Shown: piece by piece, positions 42,965 to 50,795 of the stretch
Position numbering within the stretch: position 1 is the first letter of the stretch
Layout of the letters: each line of letters starts with the position of its first letter
DNA from: Sphingobacterium olei
Lineage (GTDB): Bacteria; Bacteroidota; Bacteroidia; Sphingobacteriales; Sphingobacteriaceae
Assembly (NCBI RefSeq): GCF_005048855.1
Contig: NZ_SUME01000004.1
Location: 124,001-188,000 of the forward strand
DNA: 64,000 bases
Direction of reading: 5' to 3'
Notes under the pieces: model-generated
What the model was told of the DNA's origin: nothing
Seen by the model: the letters and a program-made list of their open reading frames with translations, nothing else
Database searches by the model: none
Position numbers and translations under genes: made by a program

Positions 42965-44365
42965 ATGATGGATATGAACGTGAAGCAACGGACGATTAAA
43001 TCTAATATTACCATATCGGGTGTTGGTCTGCATACGGGGAAATATGTTACAATGACGCTGATACCTGCTCCTGAAAATCATTGGTTTAAATTTAGGAGAG
43101 TAGATTTAGAAGATCAACCCGTTGTTGCTGTCGATGCCGATAATGTTTCAGATACTTCTCGCGGAACAACTATTTCACAGAATGGAGCTTCTGTAAGTAC
43201 TATTGAACATTTAATGGCCGCATTGATCGGTCTTCAATTGGATAATATTCTGATTGATATTGACGGACCTGAAGTGCCTATATTAGACGGAAGTTCTGCA
43301 ATCTTTGTTCAAAAGTTAAACGAGACAGGGTTTGTTGATCAAGATGCTGACCGTGATTTTTACGAAATAAAAGAAAATATCCACTATGGCGAACCGGATC
43401 GAAAGGTCGAAATCGTAGCGATGCCTTTGGATGGTTATCGCCTTACTTGCATGATAGATTTTAATTCATCTGTATTAGGAAGCCAACATGCCTCTGTAAG
43501 TACGATCAACGAGTTCACTAAAGAGATTTCCTCTTCACGTACTTTTTGTTTTTTACACGAATTGGAAACCTTGGTTAATAAAAATTTGATTAAAGGTGGC
43601 GATTTGTCTAATGCTATCGTTATAGTAGACAAAGAGGTCAGTGATGAAGAACTATCGAAGCTGAAATCACTTTTCAACAAAGAGGTCACTGTAGCGGATG
43701 AAGGGATTCTGGACAATATACAATTGCGATATCAAAACGAACCCGCAAGACATAAATTACTTGATATGATAGGTGATTTGGCGTTAGTAGGACGTCCTTT
43801 AAAAGGTCATATTATGGCGGCACGACCGGGGCATGCTGCGAACGTGGCTTTTGCAAAACGCATTAAAACCCAGATAAAAAAGGATAAAGGCCGTAAGAAT
43901 GTAAAAGCTTATGACCCCAATGTTGCACCAGTATATGACACCGTTCAGATCATGAATATTCTGCCTCATCGTCAACCGTTTTTGATGGTGGATAAGATTC
44001 TGGAATTATCTGAGACACATGTGGTCGGCTTGAAAAATGTGACGATGAATGAAGATTTGTTTATGGGGCATTTTCCCGGAGCTCCTGTTTTTCCCGGGGT
44101 TCTTCAAATCGAGGCGATGGCGCAGACGGGGGGGATATTAGTGCTTAATACAGTTCCCGATCCAGAAAATTGGTTGACTTTATTCTTGAAAATCGAAAAT
44201 GCGCGTTTTAAGAATCAGGTTCACCCCGGTGATACCATTATCTTTAGTTGTGAGCTTCTAGAACCTATTCGTAGGGGTATCGCACGTATGAAAGGTGTTG
44301 GAATGGTCGGAGATAAAATAGTAAGTGAAGCCGAATTGATGGCTCAAATAGTTAAAGTTAAATAA
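42965..44365 (+). CDS. lpxC-fabZ: Fused LpxC deacetylase / FabZ dehydratase
   Basis: A 466-residue fusion typical of Bacteroidota. LpxC domain (about 4-300): QRTIKSNITISGVGLHTG, zinc His82 in TIEHLMAAL, HKLLDMIGDLALVGRPLKGHI and ARPGHAAN. FabZ domain (about 315-466): ILPHRQPFLMVDKI with the catalytic His and PGVLQIEAMAQTGG with the catalytic Glu. LpxC commits UDP-acyl-GlcNAc to lipid A, while FabZ dehydrates 3-hydroxyacyl-ACP for fatty acids. Fusion places the two competing uses of hydroxyacyl-ACP in one protein. The neighbours are lpxD and lpxA. Confidence 0.96.
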   Translation: MMDMNVKQRTIKSNITISGVGLHTGKYVTMTLIPAPENHWFKFRRVDLEDQPVVAVDADNVSDTSRGTTISQNGASVSTIEHLMAALIGLQLDNILIDIDGPEVPILDGSSAIFVQKLNETGFVDQDADRDFYEIKENIHYGEPDRKVEIVAMPLDGYRLTCMIDFNSSVLGSQHASVSTINEFTKEISSSRTFCFLHELETLVNKNLIKGGDLSNAIVIVDKEVSDEELSKLKSLFNKEVTVADEGILDNIQLRYQNEPARHKLLDMIGDLALVGRPLKGHIMAARPGHAANVAFAKRIKTQIKKDKGRKNVKAYDPNVAPVYDTVQIMNILPHRQPFLMVDKILELSETHVVGLKNVTMNEDLFMGHFPGAPVFPGVLQIEAMAQTGGILVLNTVPDPENWLTLFLKIENARFKNQVHPGDTIIFSCELLEPIRRGIARMKGVGMVGDKIVSEAELMAQIVKVK

Positions 44366-44375
44366 ATTAAAAATA

Positions 44376-45170
44376 ATGATACAACCGTTGTCATATATAC
44401 ATCCGGATGCTAAAATAGCTGCAAACGTAGTCGTTGAGCCTTTTAGCACTATTCATAAGGATGTAGTGATCGGCGAAGGAACCTGGATAGGTTCTAACGT
44501 GACGATTATGGATGGAGCGCGAATTGGAAAAAACTGTAAGATTTTTCCCGGTGCTGTAATTTCGGGTGAGCCTCAGGATCTAAAATTTGAAGGCGAAGTC
44601 ACTACTGCGGAGATAGGCGACAACACGACTATTCGTGAGTGTGTTACCATCAATAGAGGTACTAAGGATCGTTATAAAACAGTTATTGGAAAAAATTGCT
44701 TGATTCAAGCATATAGTCATATTGCACATGATTGTATCATTGGCGATCATTGCATTTTCTCCAACTCGAGTACACTAGCCGGACATATCACAGTCGGCGA
44801 TTATGTAGTCCTAGCCGGACTGGTTGCGGTACATCAGTTTTGTAAAATTGGTTCTCACGCCTTTGTAACTGGTGGTACATTGGTTCGTAAAGATGTGCCT
44901 CCCTACATTAAGGCTGCCCGGGAACCTATTGCCTATGCCGGAATAAACTCAGTGGGATTGCGTCGGAGAGGATATACCCCAGAGCAGATTACTGAAATAC
45001 AAAATATTTATCGGGTACTCTTCGTTCAGAATAGAAACCTATCTAAAGCGCTGGACTTGGTGGAAGCTGAGTTTAAGGCTACAGAAATACGTGATGAAAT
45101 TCTAACTTTTGTCCGTAATTCTAACCGGGGGGTAGTAAAGGGTTTCAACCAAGGTAAAACGGGTGTTTAA
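44376..45170 (+). CDS. lpxA: UDP-N-acetylglucosamine O-acyltransferase
   Basis: The 264-residue first lipid A enzyme has a left-handed beta-helix (about 1-190) beginning IHPDAKIAANVVVEPFSTI, the catalytic His in SHIAHDCIIGD, and a helical C-terminus (YTPEQITEIQNIYRVLF). It acylates UDP-GlcNAc at O3. It begins 10 bases after lpxC-fabZ. LpxA reverse flux makes coupling to LpxC important, and the gene order lpxD-lpxC-fabZ-lpxA reflects that. Confidence 0.96.
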   Translation: MIQPLSYIHPDAKIAANVVVEPFSTIHKDVVIGEGTWIGSNVTIMDGARIGKNCKIFPGAVISGEPQDLKFEGEVTTAEIGDNTTIRECVTINRGTKDRYKTVIGKNCLIQAYSHIAHDCIIGDHCIFSNSSTLAGHITVGDYVVLAGLVAVHQFCKIGSHAFVTGGTLVRKDVPPYIKAAREPIAYAGINSVGLRRRGYTPEQITEIQNIYRVLFVQNRNLSKALDLVEAEFKATEIRDEILTFVRNSNRGVVKGFNQGKTGV

Positions 45171-45186
45171 TTTAATTTATTGATTA

Positions 45187-45807
45187 TTGAATATAACTTT
45201 ACTTGATATTGGTAGGAGGTATAACCAAGAATGGATCTTTAGACATATTGATTATACGTTCTCTTCCTCAAAAAAATACGCGATTCTAGGGCCTAACGGA
45301 GCCGGAAAATCGACCCTCATCAAAGTCTTGTCAGGCAATCTTACATCTAGTGAAGGTAAAATTGCTTTTGAGAAAGATGGGCAAGACATTGATGTGGAAA
45401 ATATATATACCGATCTGACTATTGCTGCTCCTTACGTTGAATTGATAGAGGAGTTTACACTCAATGAGTTATTGGATTTCCACTTTAAATTTAAATCTTA
45501 TTATAAGGGATTTACTAAAGAGTCTATCATTTCTCTTTTAATGATGGAAAAAGCGGTTGATAAGGAAATTCGACATTTTTCTTCCGGGATGAAGCAACGC
45601 GTCAAATTGGTGTTGGCTTGTTGTTCCGATTCTGATATCGTATTATTGGATGAGCCTATGAGTAATATGGATGTGCAGGGCGAAAATTGGTACGGCGACC
45701 TGCTTGAAAAGACGATGTCAACCGATCGGCTGCTTATTATCGGATCTAACCAAAAAAAGGAATATCATTTTTGTGATGAATTTATTTCGATTGTAGATTA
45801 TAAGTAA
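45187..45807 (+). CDS. ABC transporter ATP-binding protein
   Basis: The 206-residue ATPase starts at TTG, 16 bases after lpxA, with no ATG available before the conserved part. Walker A is GPNGAGKST, the signature is FSSGMKQRVKLVLA and Walker B is IVLLDEPMSNMD. It has no membrane part and no permease neighbour. It is the last gene of the lipid A operon and has an association with that locus that I recall in other Bacteroidota. A role in envelope lipid transport is tempting but unproven. Confidence 0.82.
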   Translation: MNITLLDIGRRYNQEWIFRHIDYTFSSSKKYAILGPNGAGKSTLIKVLSGNLTSSEGKIAFEKDGQDIDVENIYTDLTIAAPYVELIEEFTLNELLDFHFKFKSYYKGFTKESIISLLMMEKAVDKEIRHFSSGMKQRVKLVLACCSDSDIVLLDEPMSNMDVQGENWYGDLLEKTMSTDRLLIIGSNQKKEYHFCDEFISIVDYK

Positions 45808-45847
45808 TTAATGAACACGATTACTTGTTAAAAAAAGCAATTTTGTC

Positions 45848-45855
45848 TAAGTTTG
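45848..45855 (+). promoter_or_regulatory. Promoter -7 box TAAGTTTG for efp
   Basis: Exact TAnnTTTG element in TTGTCTAAGTTTG, with a TTG about 21 bases upstream. It predicts a leader of about 24 bases. Confidence 0.65.
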
Positions 45856-45883
45856 TCACTTCATACAAAAAAACTAAATTAAA

Positions 45884-46444
45884 ATGGCAAAAGCTTCAGA
45901 CGTTAAATCAGGAAACATTCTTCGTTTTAATGGCGAATTAGTCTCTGTTGAAGAGTTTATCCACCGTACTCCAGGTAACTTACGTGCTTTTTATCAAGCG
46001 AGAATGCGTAATGTAAAAACTGGAAAATTAGTAGAATATCGTTTCAGGACAGATGAGGAAGTGGAGATAGCACGTGTGGAGACCAATGATTATCAATATT
46101 TATATGATGACGCTGATTTTTTTGTTATCATGGATAACAATACATATGAGCAATTCAATGTGCCTAAAGCACTTTTCGGAAGTTCGGCACGATTCTTGAA
46201 AGAAGGTATGAACGTGATAGTGGCTTTCGAAAGCGATGAGCCCATCATGGCACAAGCTCCCACAAATGTAGAGTTAGAGATTACGTATACGGAGCCTGCT
46301 GTGAAAGGAGACACGTCTACAAATGCATTAAAAAATGCTACTGTGGAAACAGGTGTAGATATTAAAGTTCCTCTTTTCATTAATCAAGGTGATAAAGTAA
46401 AAGTTGATACACGTACAGGTGACTATATCGAACGTGTAAAATAA
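45884..46444 (+). CDS. efp: Elongation factor P with an atypical loop tip
   Basis: The 186-residue factor rescues ribosomes stalled at consecutive prolines. Its three domains are all present: KOW-like at about 1-65, OB folds at about 66-125 and 130-186 ending KVDTRTGDYIERVK. The loop that reaches the peptidyl-transferase centre reads RTPGNLRAF. The residue after PG, Lys34 or Arg32 in most EF-Ps and the site of modification, is Asn32 here. No modification genes (epmAB, earP) are nearby. The gene has its own promoter and a terminator. Confidence 0.93.
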   Translation: MAKASDVKSGNILRFNGELVSVEEFIHRTPGNLRAFYQARMRNVKTGKLVEYRFRTDEEVEIARVETNDYQYLYDDADFFVIMDNNTYEQFNVPKALFGSSARFLKEGMNVIVAFESDEPIMAQAPTNVELEITYTEPAVKGDTSTNALKNATVETGVDIKVPLFINQGDKVKVDTRTGDYIERVK

Positions 46445-46471
46445 TAAGAATTTAGGTTTAGGTTGATTATT

Positions 46472-46507
46472 CGGTCTTGATAGCGCTCAGCTTCAAGGCC
46501 GTTTTTT
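46472..46507 (+). terminator. Rho-independent terminator after efp
   Basis: CGGTCTTG/CAAGGCCG stem with a 14-base loop and six Ts. It overlaps the upstream extension of the next reading frame, confirming the later start of that gene. Confidence 0.88.
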
Positions 46508-46533
46508 GTGAAAGTTTGTTAGTTCGATATATT

Positions 46534-47109
46534 ATGATGACAAAAAGGGAGCTCCGTAAAGTATATAGAGAAAAACGTCTTTTATTAGATGAAGGGTATC
46601 GTGAACAGTTAGATAGCGGACTTTTTGATCAACTTATTAGATTAGACTGGAGCAAGTGCAATTATCTACATGTCTTTTTGTCATTGCCTAAATATAACGA
46701 ACCAGATACCTCAGGATTTATTCATTGGATTCGGCATCAGCATCCTCATATAAAGCTGGTGATGTCTAAAACAGATCTGGCTGACGGATCAATGATCAAT
46801 TATCTATGGAATGAGCATACATTTATCGCGCAAAATCAATGGGGTCTTTTAGAGCCTGTGGGAGGGGAGATTGTTAGTGAAGAATTGGTAGATAGTGTAC
46901 TGGTTCCTTTATTGGTGGCCGACAAAAAAGGAAATAGAATTGGTTATGGAAAAGGATTTTACGACCGTTTCTTAGCAAAATGCAGAGATGATGTTCGGCC
47001 TATCGGGTTAAGTTATTTCGATTTAGTGGAGCAAATTGTAGACACTGAAGAATGGGACTTTCCATTAAAATATTGTGTGACTCCAGATAAAACCTATAAC
47101 TTTTATTAA
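46534..47109 (+). CDS. 5-formyltetrahydrofolate cyclo-ligase
   Basis: The 191-residue enzyme converts 5-formyl-THF to 5,10-methenyl-THF using ATP. It has MTKRELRKVYREKRLLL at the start, where Arg/Lys residues bind ATP, and LVADKKGNRIGYGKGFYDRFL, the signature motif with the P-loop-like GYGKGFYD. ATG 46534 is chosen (46537 also possible) because the efp terminator occupies the upstream frame. It is convergent with the SerB-like fusion gene across a 15-bp hairpin. Confidence 0.92.
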   Translation: MMTKRELRKVYREKRLLLDEGYREQLDSGLFDQLIRLDWSKCNYLHVFLSLPKYNEPDTSGFIHWIRHQHPHIKLVMSKTDLADGSMINYLWNEHTFIAQNQWGLLEPVGGEIVSEELVDSVLVPLLVADKKGNRIGYGKGFYDRFLAKCRDDVRPIGLSYFDLVEQIVDTEEWDFPLKYCVTPDKTYNFY

Positions 47110-47144
47110 CGACAACGAGCTGCCATCAACAGCTCGTTGTCGTT
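47108..47144. terminator. Convergent terminator
   Basis: Perfect 15-bp stem AACGACAACGAGCTG / CAGCTCGTTGTCGTT with a seven-base loop, shared by the cyclo-ligase and the SerB-like fusion genes. Confidence 0.9.
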
Positions 47145-47147
47145 ATA

Positions 47148-48443
47148 TTATTTATATAAAATCCTGAATTTTATAGTTTGGTCAATTTGCTTCAGTTGCT
47201 TCAATAATCCTTTATCATAATCGGCTTCAATATCTGTAACAGCGTAACCAATATCACCGCGTGTCATCAAAAATTGTGAAATAATATTGATATTATTTTC
47301 TGCATATATGTTATTTAACTGTGCCATAATACCGGGCACGTTTTTGTGGATATGCAACAATCGATGTCCTTTGATTTTCTTGGGTAAGATCAGATTTGGG
47401 AAATTACGGCTTTGATCTGTATCGCCATTGTTAATGAATTCTGCCATACGTCTGGGAATGTATTCTGCGTTGCGAATTTTATTCTTCTTGTCGTCAAATA
47501 CCACAATTCCTTTCTCGTTACAAATAGTTTTGTTGACATGGCCTTTAATATCTCCCAAAAATCCGATGGTTTTCAGCTTATCTGCACGAGATAGTTGGTC
47601 ATCCGAAATTACAACATCCGGACCCAATAATAGCAATCCGACATCTTTGACATATTTTTCTTCTAATGTCTCCTTCACGCGAATGGATAGGCCATCGCGT
47701 TTTAGAATAAGGGCAGATATTTCGGGTACTTGCCCTACGATAAGGCATAAAATTCTGTTTTTTGGATAGGATATCGCTCTAGGTAGGTCATTGACATACA
47801 AAAATTCGTCGAAGCTTGGCGTAACGTGATCTGCTTTATCGGTGACACTTTGACGGGAGATGTTTTCCGTATAGGCGAAGAATTTTTCTATTAAGCCGGA
47901 TTCTTTTAGCTGAAAATCCGAGTAGCCATCTCCAATACCATATATCGTACCTTCGATTTTTAATTCTTTCAGCAGTTTTACTTTTCCACCTTCATCAGAT
48001 AAGGGATTTGTTTCATCATATCCGATGATATTGCCTTCCTCGTCAAACTTGAATGTATTGGCGTAAATGTTTTCTTTTTTTATACCGTAGGGAGAAACTA
48101 CCGGCGTAATAAACTCCTTAAATCCGCCTGAAACAATCCATGCTGTATCGGCATTTTGTTTAAAAAATTCACGGTTTCTATCAAAAGATTTAGAAACACG
48201 TTTCTTTAGGTGGATAATGAGTTTATTTAAATGTGTTTTATTTGCCTGTAAAAGCGAGACACGGCCTGCAAGACTTTCACGAAATGAAATCTTGCCTTCC
48301 ATTGCTAAATTGGTGTAACGTTCAATCTCATTATATATTTTCTCTTGGTCAGGATGACCGTCAAGAGAAATACGTGCTAATTCGTCCAATGCTTCTACCT
48401 GCGTAAATGTACTGTCAAAATCGATGATATAATAGTTTTTCAT
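47148..48443 (-). CDS. Phosphoserine-phosphatase-like HAD domain fused to a SerA-like remnant and ACT domain
   Basis: The 431-residue protein has an N-terminal HAD-IB phosphatase (about 1-210) with motif I IDFDSTFT (nucleophile Asp near 9), SGG near 105 and motif IV GIGDGYSDFQ. The middle (about 225-335) resembles the substrate-binding lobe of D-3-phosphoglycerate dehydrogenase (ADKLKTIGFLGDIKGHV), but the NAD-binding Rossmann core is missing. The C-terminus (about 340-431) matches the SerA ACT domain (GHRLLHIHKNVPGIMAQLNN), which senses serine. The likely role is serine synthesis with feedback control. It lies nine bases after an epimerase gene on the same strand. Confidence 0.82.
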   Translation of the reverse strand: MKNYYIIDFDSTFTQVEALDELARISLDGHPDQEKIYNEIERYTNLAMEGKISFRESLAGRVSLLQANKTHLNKLIIHLKKRVSKSFDRNREFFKQNADTAWIVSGGFKEFITPVVSPYGIKKENIYANTFKFDEEGNIIGYDETNPLSDEGGKVKLLKELKIEGTIYGIGDGYSDFQLKESGLIEKFFAYTENISRQSVTDKADHVTPSFDEFLYVNDLPRAISYPKNRILCLIVGQVPEISALILKRDGLSIRVKETLEEKYVKDVGLLLLGPDVVISDDQLSRADKLKTIGFLGDIKGHVNKTICNEKGIVVFDDKKNKIRNAEYIPRRMAEFINNGDTDQSRNFPNLILPKKIKGHRLLHIHKNVPGIMAQLNNIYAENNINIISQFLMTRGDIGYAVTDIEADYDKGLLKQLKQIDQTIKFRILYK

Positions 48444-48451
48444 CTGATTGT

Positions 48452-49429
48452 TTAGGTTGTTGTTTTATAGTGTGTTTCAGTGATTTCTTGAAGTGTTTGA
48501 TCTAAGGGTTTAAACGTATAGCCTATAGCATTCCTTATTTTCTCATTTGAATAAGCTAGTTTTGCTGCAGAGGCGCGAGTAGATTCCTGGGTTAACGCAG
48601 GCCGGGTGTTCTTTATAAAAGCTATTAATTTTGCAACCCGCCATGCGATATCAAGCATAAAAGGTTTAGCTTCGATTGAAGGTTCTTTCTTTCCCAAAAG
48701 CTTCGCTATGCGTTGTAAAAGATGACGATTTGAAATATTTTCACTATTTAGGATAAACCGCTCACCGGTAATTTTGGATGTATTCATCAGCTGTATCATA
48801 ATTTTCGCGACATCTTGCACATCTACTATACCTACTGAGCCGGGGGGATAAATTTTGATTCCGTTATTTACTAGGTTGAAGATGATATTGGAGCTTATTT
48901 TTCCAGATCCTATTCCCATTATTACGGATGGATTAACAATTACGGCATCCAATCCTTCGGTAATCCCTCTCCATACTTCTAACTCGCTCTCGTATTTTGA
49001 GACGGCATAGTTCGAAATATGTGGATCCCTTTCCCATTTGTCGGCTTCATTCACAGGAAGACCTTTTTTGTTGGTTCCTAAGGCTGCAATAGAACTTACA
49101 TGGATAAGTCGGGCACCATGCTGCAGGCATAAATTGACGATATAACGCGTCCCTTCAATATTGGCATGGAGCATTTCTGCGGCATCGTTTTTCTGGTACG
49201 AAATCTTTGCCGCACAGTGGTACACCTGTTGAATATTTACAAACAGATCTTCCAAAGCAAAATAATCTGTCAAATCTGCATCAACCCACTGTATTAAAGA
49301 AGAACCCCGAAAATCTTCTGGAATGATTGAATTAGCTCGTTTTATAGCTACGACAGCTCTGCCATCATTAATTAATTGCTTAATTAATGTAGATCCTAAA
49401 AAACCTGTACCCCCAGTTACTAATATCAC
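48452..49429 (-). CDS. NAD-dependent epimerase/dehydratase (extended SDR)
   Basis: The 325-residue SDR protein begins MILVTGGTGFLGSTLIKQL (NAD(P) binding). The catalytic residues are in VSSIAALG and YAVSKYESE. It resembles dihydroflavonol-reductase-like/3-beta-HSD-like SDRs, often annotated as NAD-dependent epimerases; the substrate is unknown. It is upstream of the SerB-like fusion gene with an eight-base gap and has a TAAGTTTG promoter. Confidence 0.88.
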   Translation of the reverse strand: MILVTGGTGFLGSTLIKQLINDGRAVVAIKRANSIIPEDFRGSSLIQWVDADLTDYFALEDLFVNIQQVYHCAAKISYQKNDAAEMLHANIEGTRYIVNLCLQHGARLIHVSSIAALGTNKKGLPVNEADKWERDPHISNYAVSKYESELEVWRGITEGLDAVIVNPSVIMGIGSGKISSNIIFNLVNNGIKIYPPGSVGIVDVQDVAKIMIQLMNTSKITGERFILNSENISNRHLLQRIAKLLGKKEPSIEAKPFMLDIAWRVAKLIAFIKNTRPALTQESTRASAAKLAYSNEKIRNAIGYTFKPLDQTLQEITETHYKTTT

Positions 49430-49461
49430 TTGCTAACTTAATGTTGAAAACTTAATCTTTT

Positions 49462-49469
49462 CAAACTTA
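49462..49469 (-). promoter_or_regulatory. Promoter -7 box TAAGTTTG (TTTATCTAAGTTTG)
   Basis: Exact TAnnTTTG element with the shared upstream word, 32 bases ahead of the SDR start codon. Confidence 0.6.
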
Positions 49470-49591
49470 GATAAATTTGCATTTATTTGCAATTATAATC
49501 GCATGGAATATAAATGCGTAAGGTAATAAACGCATATTTGCGAATTACTTACTTATAGAAGTCCAGTTAGGTTGGACAAAATCGTATTAAC

Positions 49592-50782
49592 ATGATATCA
49601 TTAGCAGATTTTTTTTCTCCCATATCCCTTTCAGATTTTTTATCCGACAAGGAATATTATAACTCGCAATTTGGAAAAATTATTCAAAAACATGAATTTT
49701 CCTTTCCTAATCTAGAATCGGAGGAAGAGCGCCCGCAACTGGCTATTCTAGGAGTAGAAGAAGACCGGTCGGCTATCGATAATAAAGGGACAGCCAAGGC
49801 TCCGGATGCCGTCCGCAAGCATCTATATAGCCTATATCAAGGTGATTATAAAGTGAAGATTGTTGATCTTGGAAATATCAGAGCGGGTTCGACAATAAAT
49901 GATACGTATGCCGCTTTAAAATTGGTCGTCGAGGAATTAATAAAATTAGGTATTTTGCCAATAATCATTGGTGGGGGGCAGGATTTGACTTACGCACAAT
50001 ATAGGGGCTATGAGGAATTAGAACAGCGTGTTGAGGTAGCTATAGTTGATGCTAAATTTGATTTGGATCAGGAACATGCAGAAAATACACCGTTAAATTC
50101 GCAGACGTATCTGAACCATATCATTCTCCATCAACCAGATTATTTATTCAATCTGAATAATGTAGCTTATCAGACGTATCTAGTTAGTAAGGAGTCGATT
50201 AGTATGTATGACAAGTTGTATTTTAACGCACAACGTGTCGGCATGATCTCTGGTAAGTTAGATCAAGCTGAGCCGATTATTCGTGCAGCTGATCTGGTGA
50301 GTTTTGATATTGGTGCAATTCGTGCTTCAGAAGCGCCTGGAAACGCAAATGCGATTCCAAATGGGTTATTTGGTGATGAAGCGTGTCAGTTGGCTCGGTA
50401 TGCAGGAATGTCGGATAAATGTAGTTCTGTTGGTTTTTATGAATTCAACCCAACATTTGATCCGATGGAGCAAACAGCTATGTTGGTGTCTCAGATGATC
50501 TGGTGTTTTATAGATGGGTATTACAATAGAAAGAATGATGCGCCATTGATTCCGAAATCCGCCTATATTATTTACCGTACAACGTTAGAAAATGAAGAGC
50601 ACGAACTGGTGTTTGTAAAAAGTAAGAAGTCGGATCGGTGGTGGATGCAGGTGCCTTATTTTGGATCGAAATCCGTAAACGAACGTTTTTATCTTGTCCC
50701 ATGCCGGTACGAGGATTATCAAATCGCCGTATCGGGGGAGATGCCCGATTTGTGGTGGAGAACACACCAAAAGTTACAATAA
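49592..50782 (+). CDS. Arginase-fold (ureohydrolase) protein lacking key metal ligands
   Basis: The 396-residue protein follows the ureohydrolase fold and is usually named formimidoylglutamase. Motif 1 is GGGQD, with Gln130 where a metal His is expected. Motif 2 is VDAKFD (153-157), with Lys155 for His. Motif 3 is SFDIGAIRASEAPG, with Gly241 for Asp. Three metal ligands of the binuclear manganese site are thus replaced, so classic hydrolase activity is doubtful. A C-terminal extension (about 325-396) rich in Trp and Tyr is not part of arginases. It precedes rmuC by 13 bases, suggesting co-transcription. Confidence 0.8.
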   Translation: MISLADFFSPISLSDFLSDKEYYNSQFGKIIQKHEFSFPNLESEEERPQLAILGVEEDRSAIDNKGTAKAPDAVRKHLYSLYQGDYKVKIVDLGNIRAGSTINDTYAALKLVVEELIKLGILPIIIGGGQDLTYAQYRGYEELEQRVEVAIVDAKFDLDQEHAENTPLNSQTYLNHIILHQPDYLFNLNNVAYQTYLVSKESISMYDKLYFNAQRVGMISGKLDQAEPIIRAADLVSFDIGAIRASEAPGNANAIPNGLFGDEACQLARYAGMSDKCSSVGFYEFNPTFDPMEQTAMLVSQMIWCFIDGYYNRKNDAPLIPKSAYIIYRTTLENEEHELVFVKSKKSDRWWMQVPYFGSKSVNERFYLVPCRYEDYQIAVSGEMPDLWWRTHQKLQ

Positions 50783-50795
50783 TTTCGATGTAACT

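Noticed and set aside
46477..46533. Longer start for the 5-formyl-THF cyclo-ligase
   Set aside because: It would lie inside the efp terminator; the ATG at 46534 fits the family N-terminus.
50694..50795. Longer RmuC start overlapping the arginase-fold gene
   Set aside because: The extra residues do not resemble RmuC, while the ATG at 50796 precedes the membrane helix directly.
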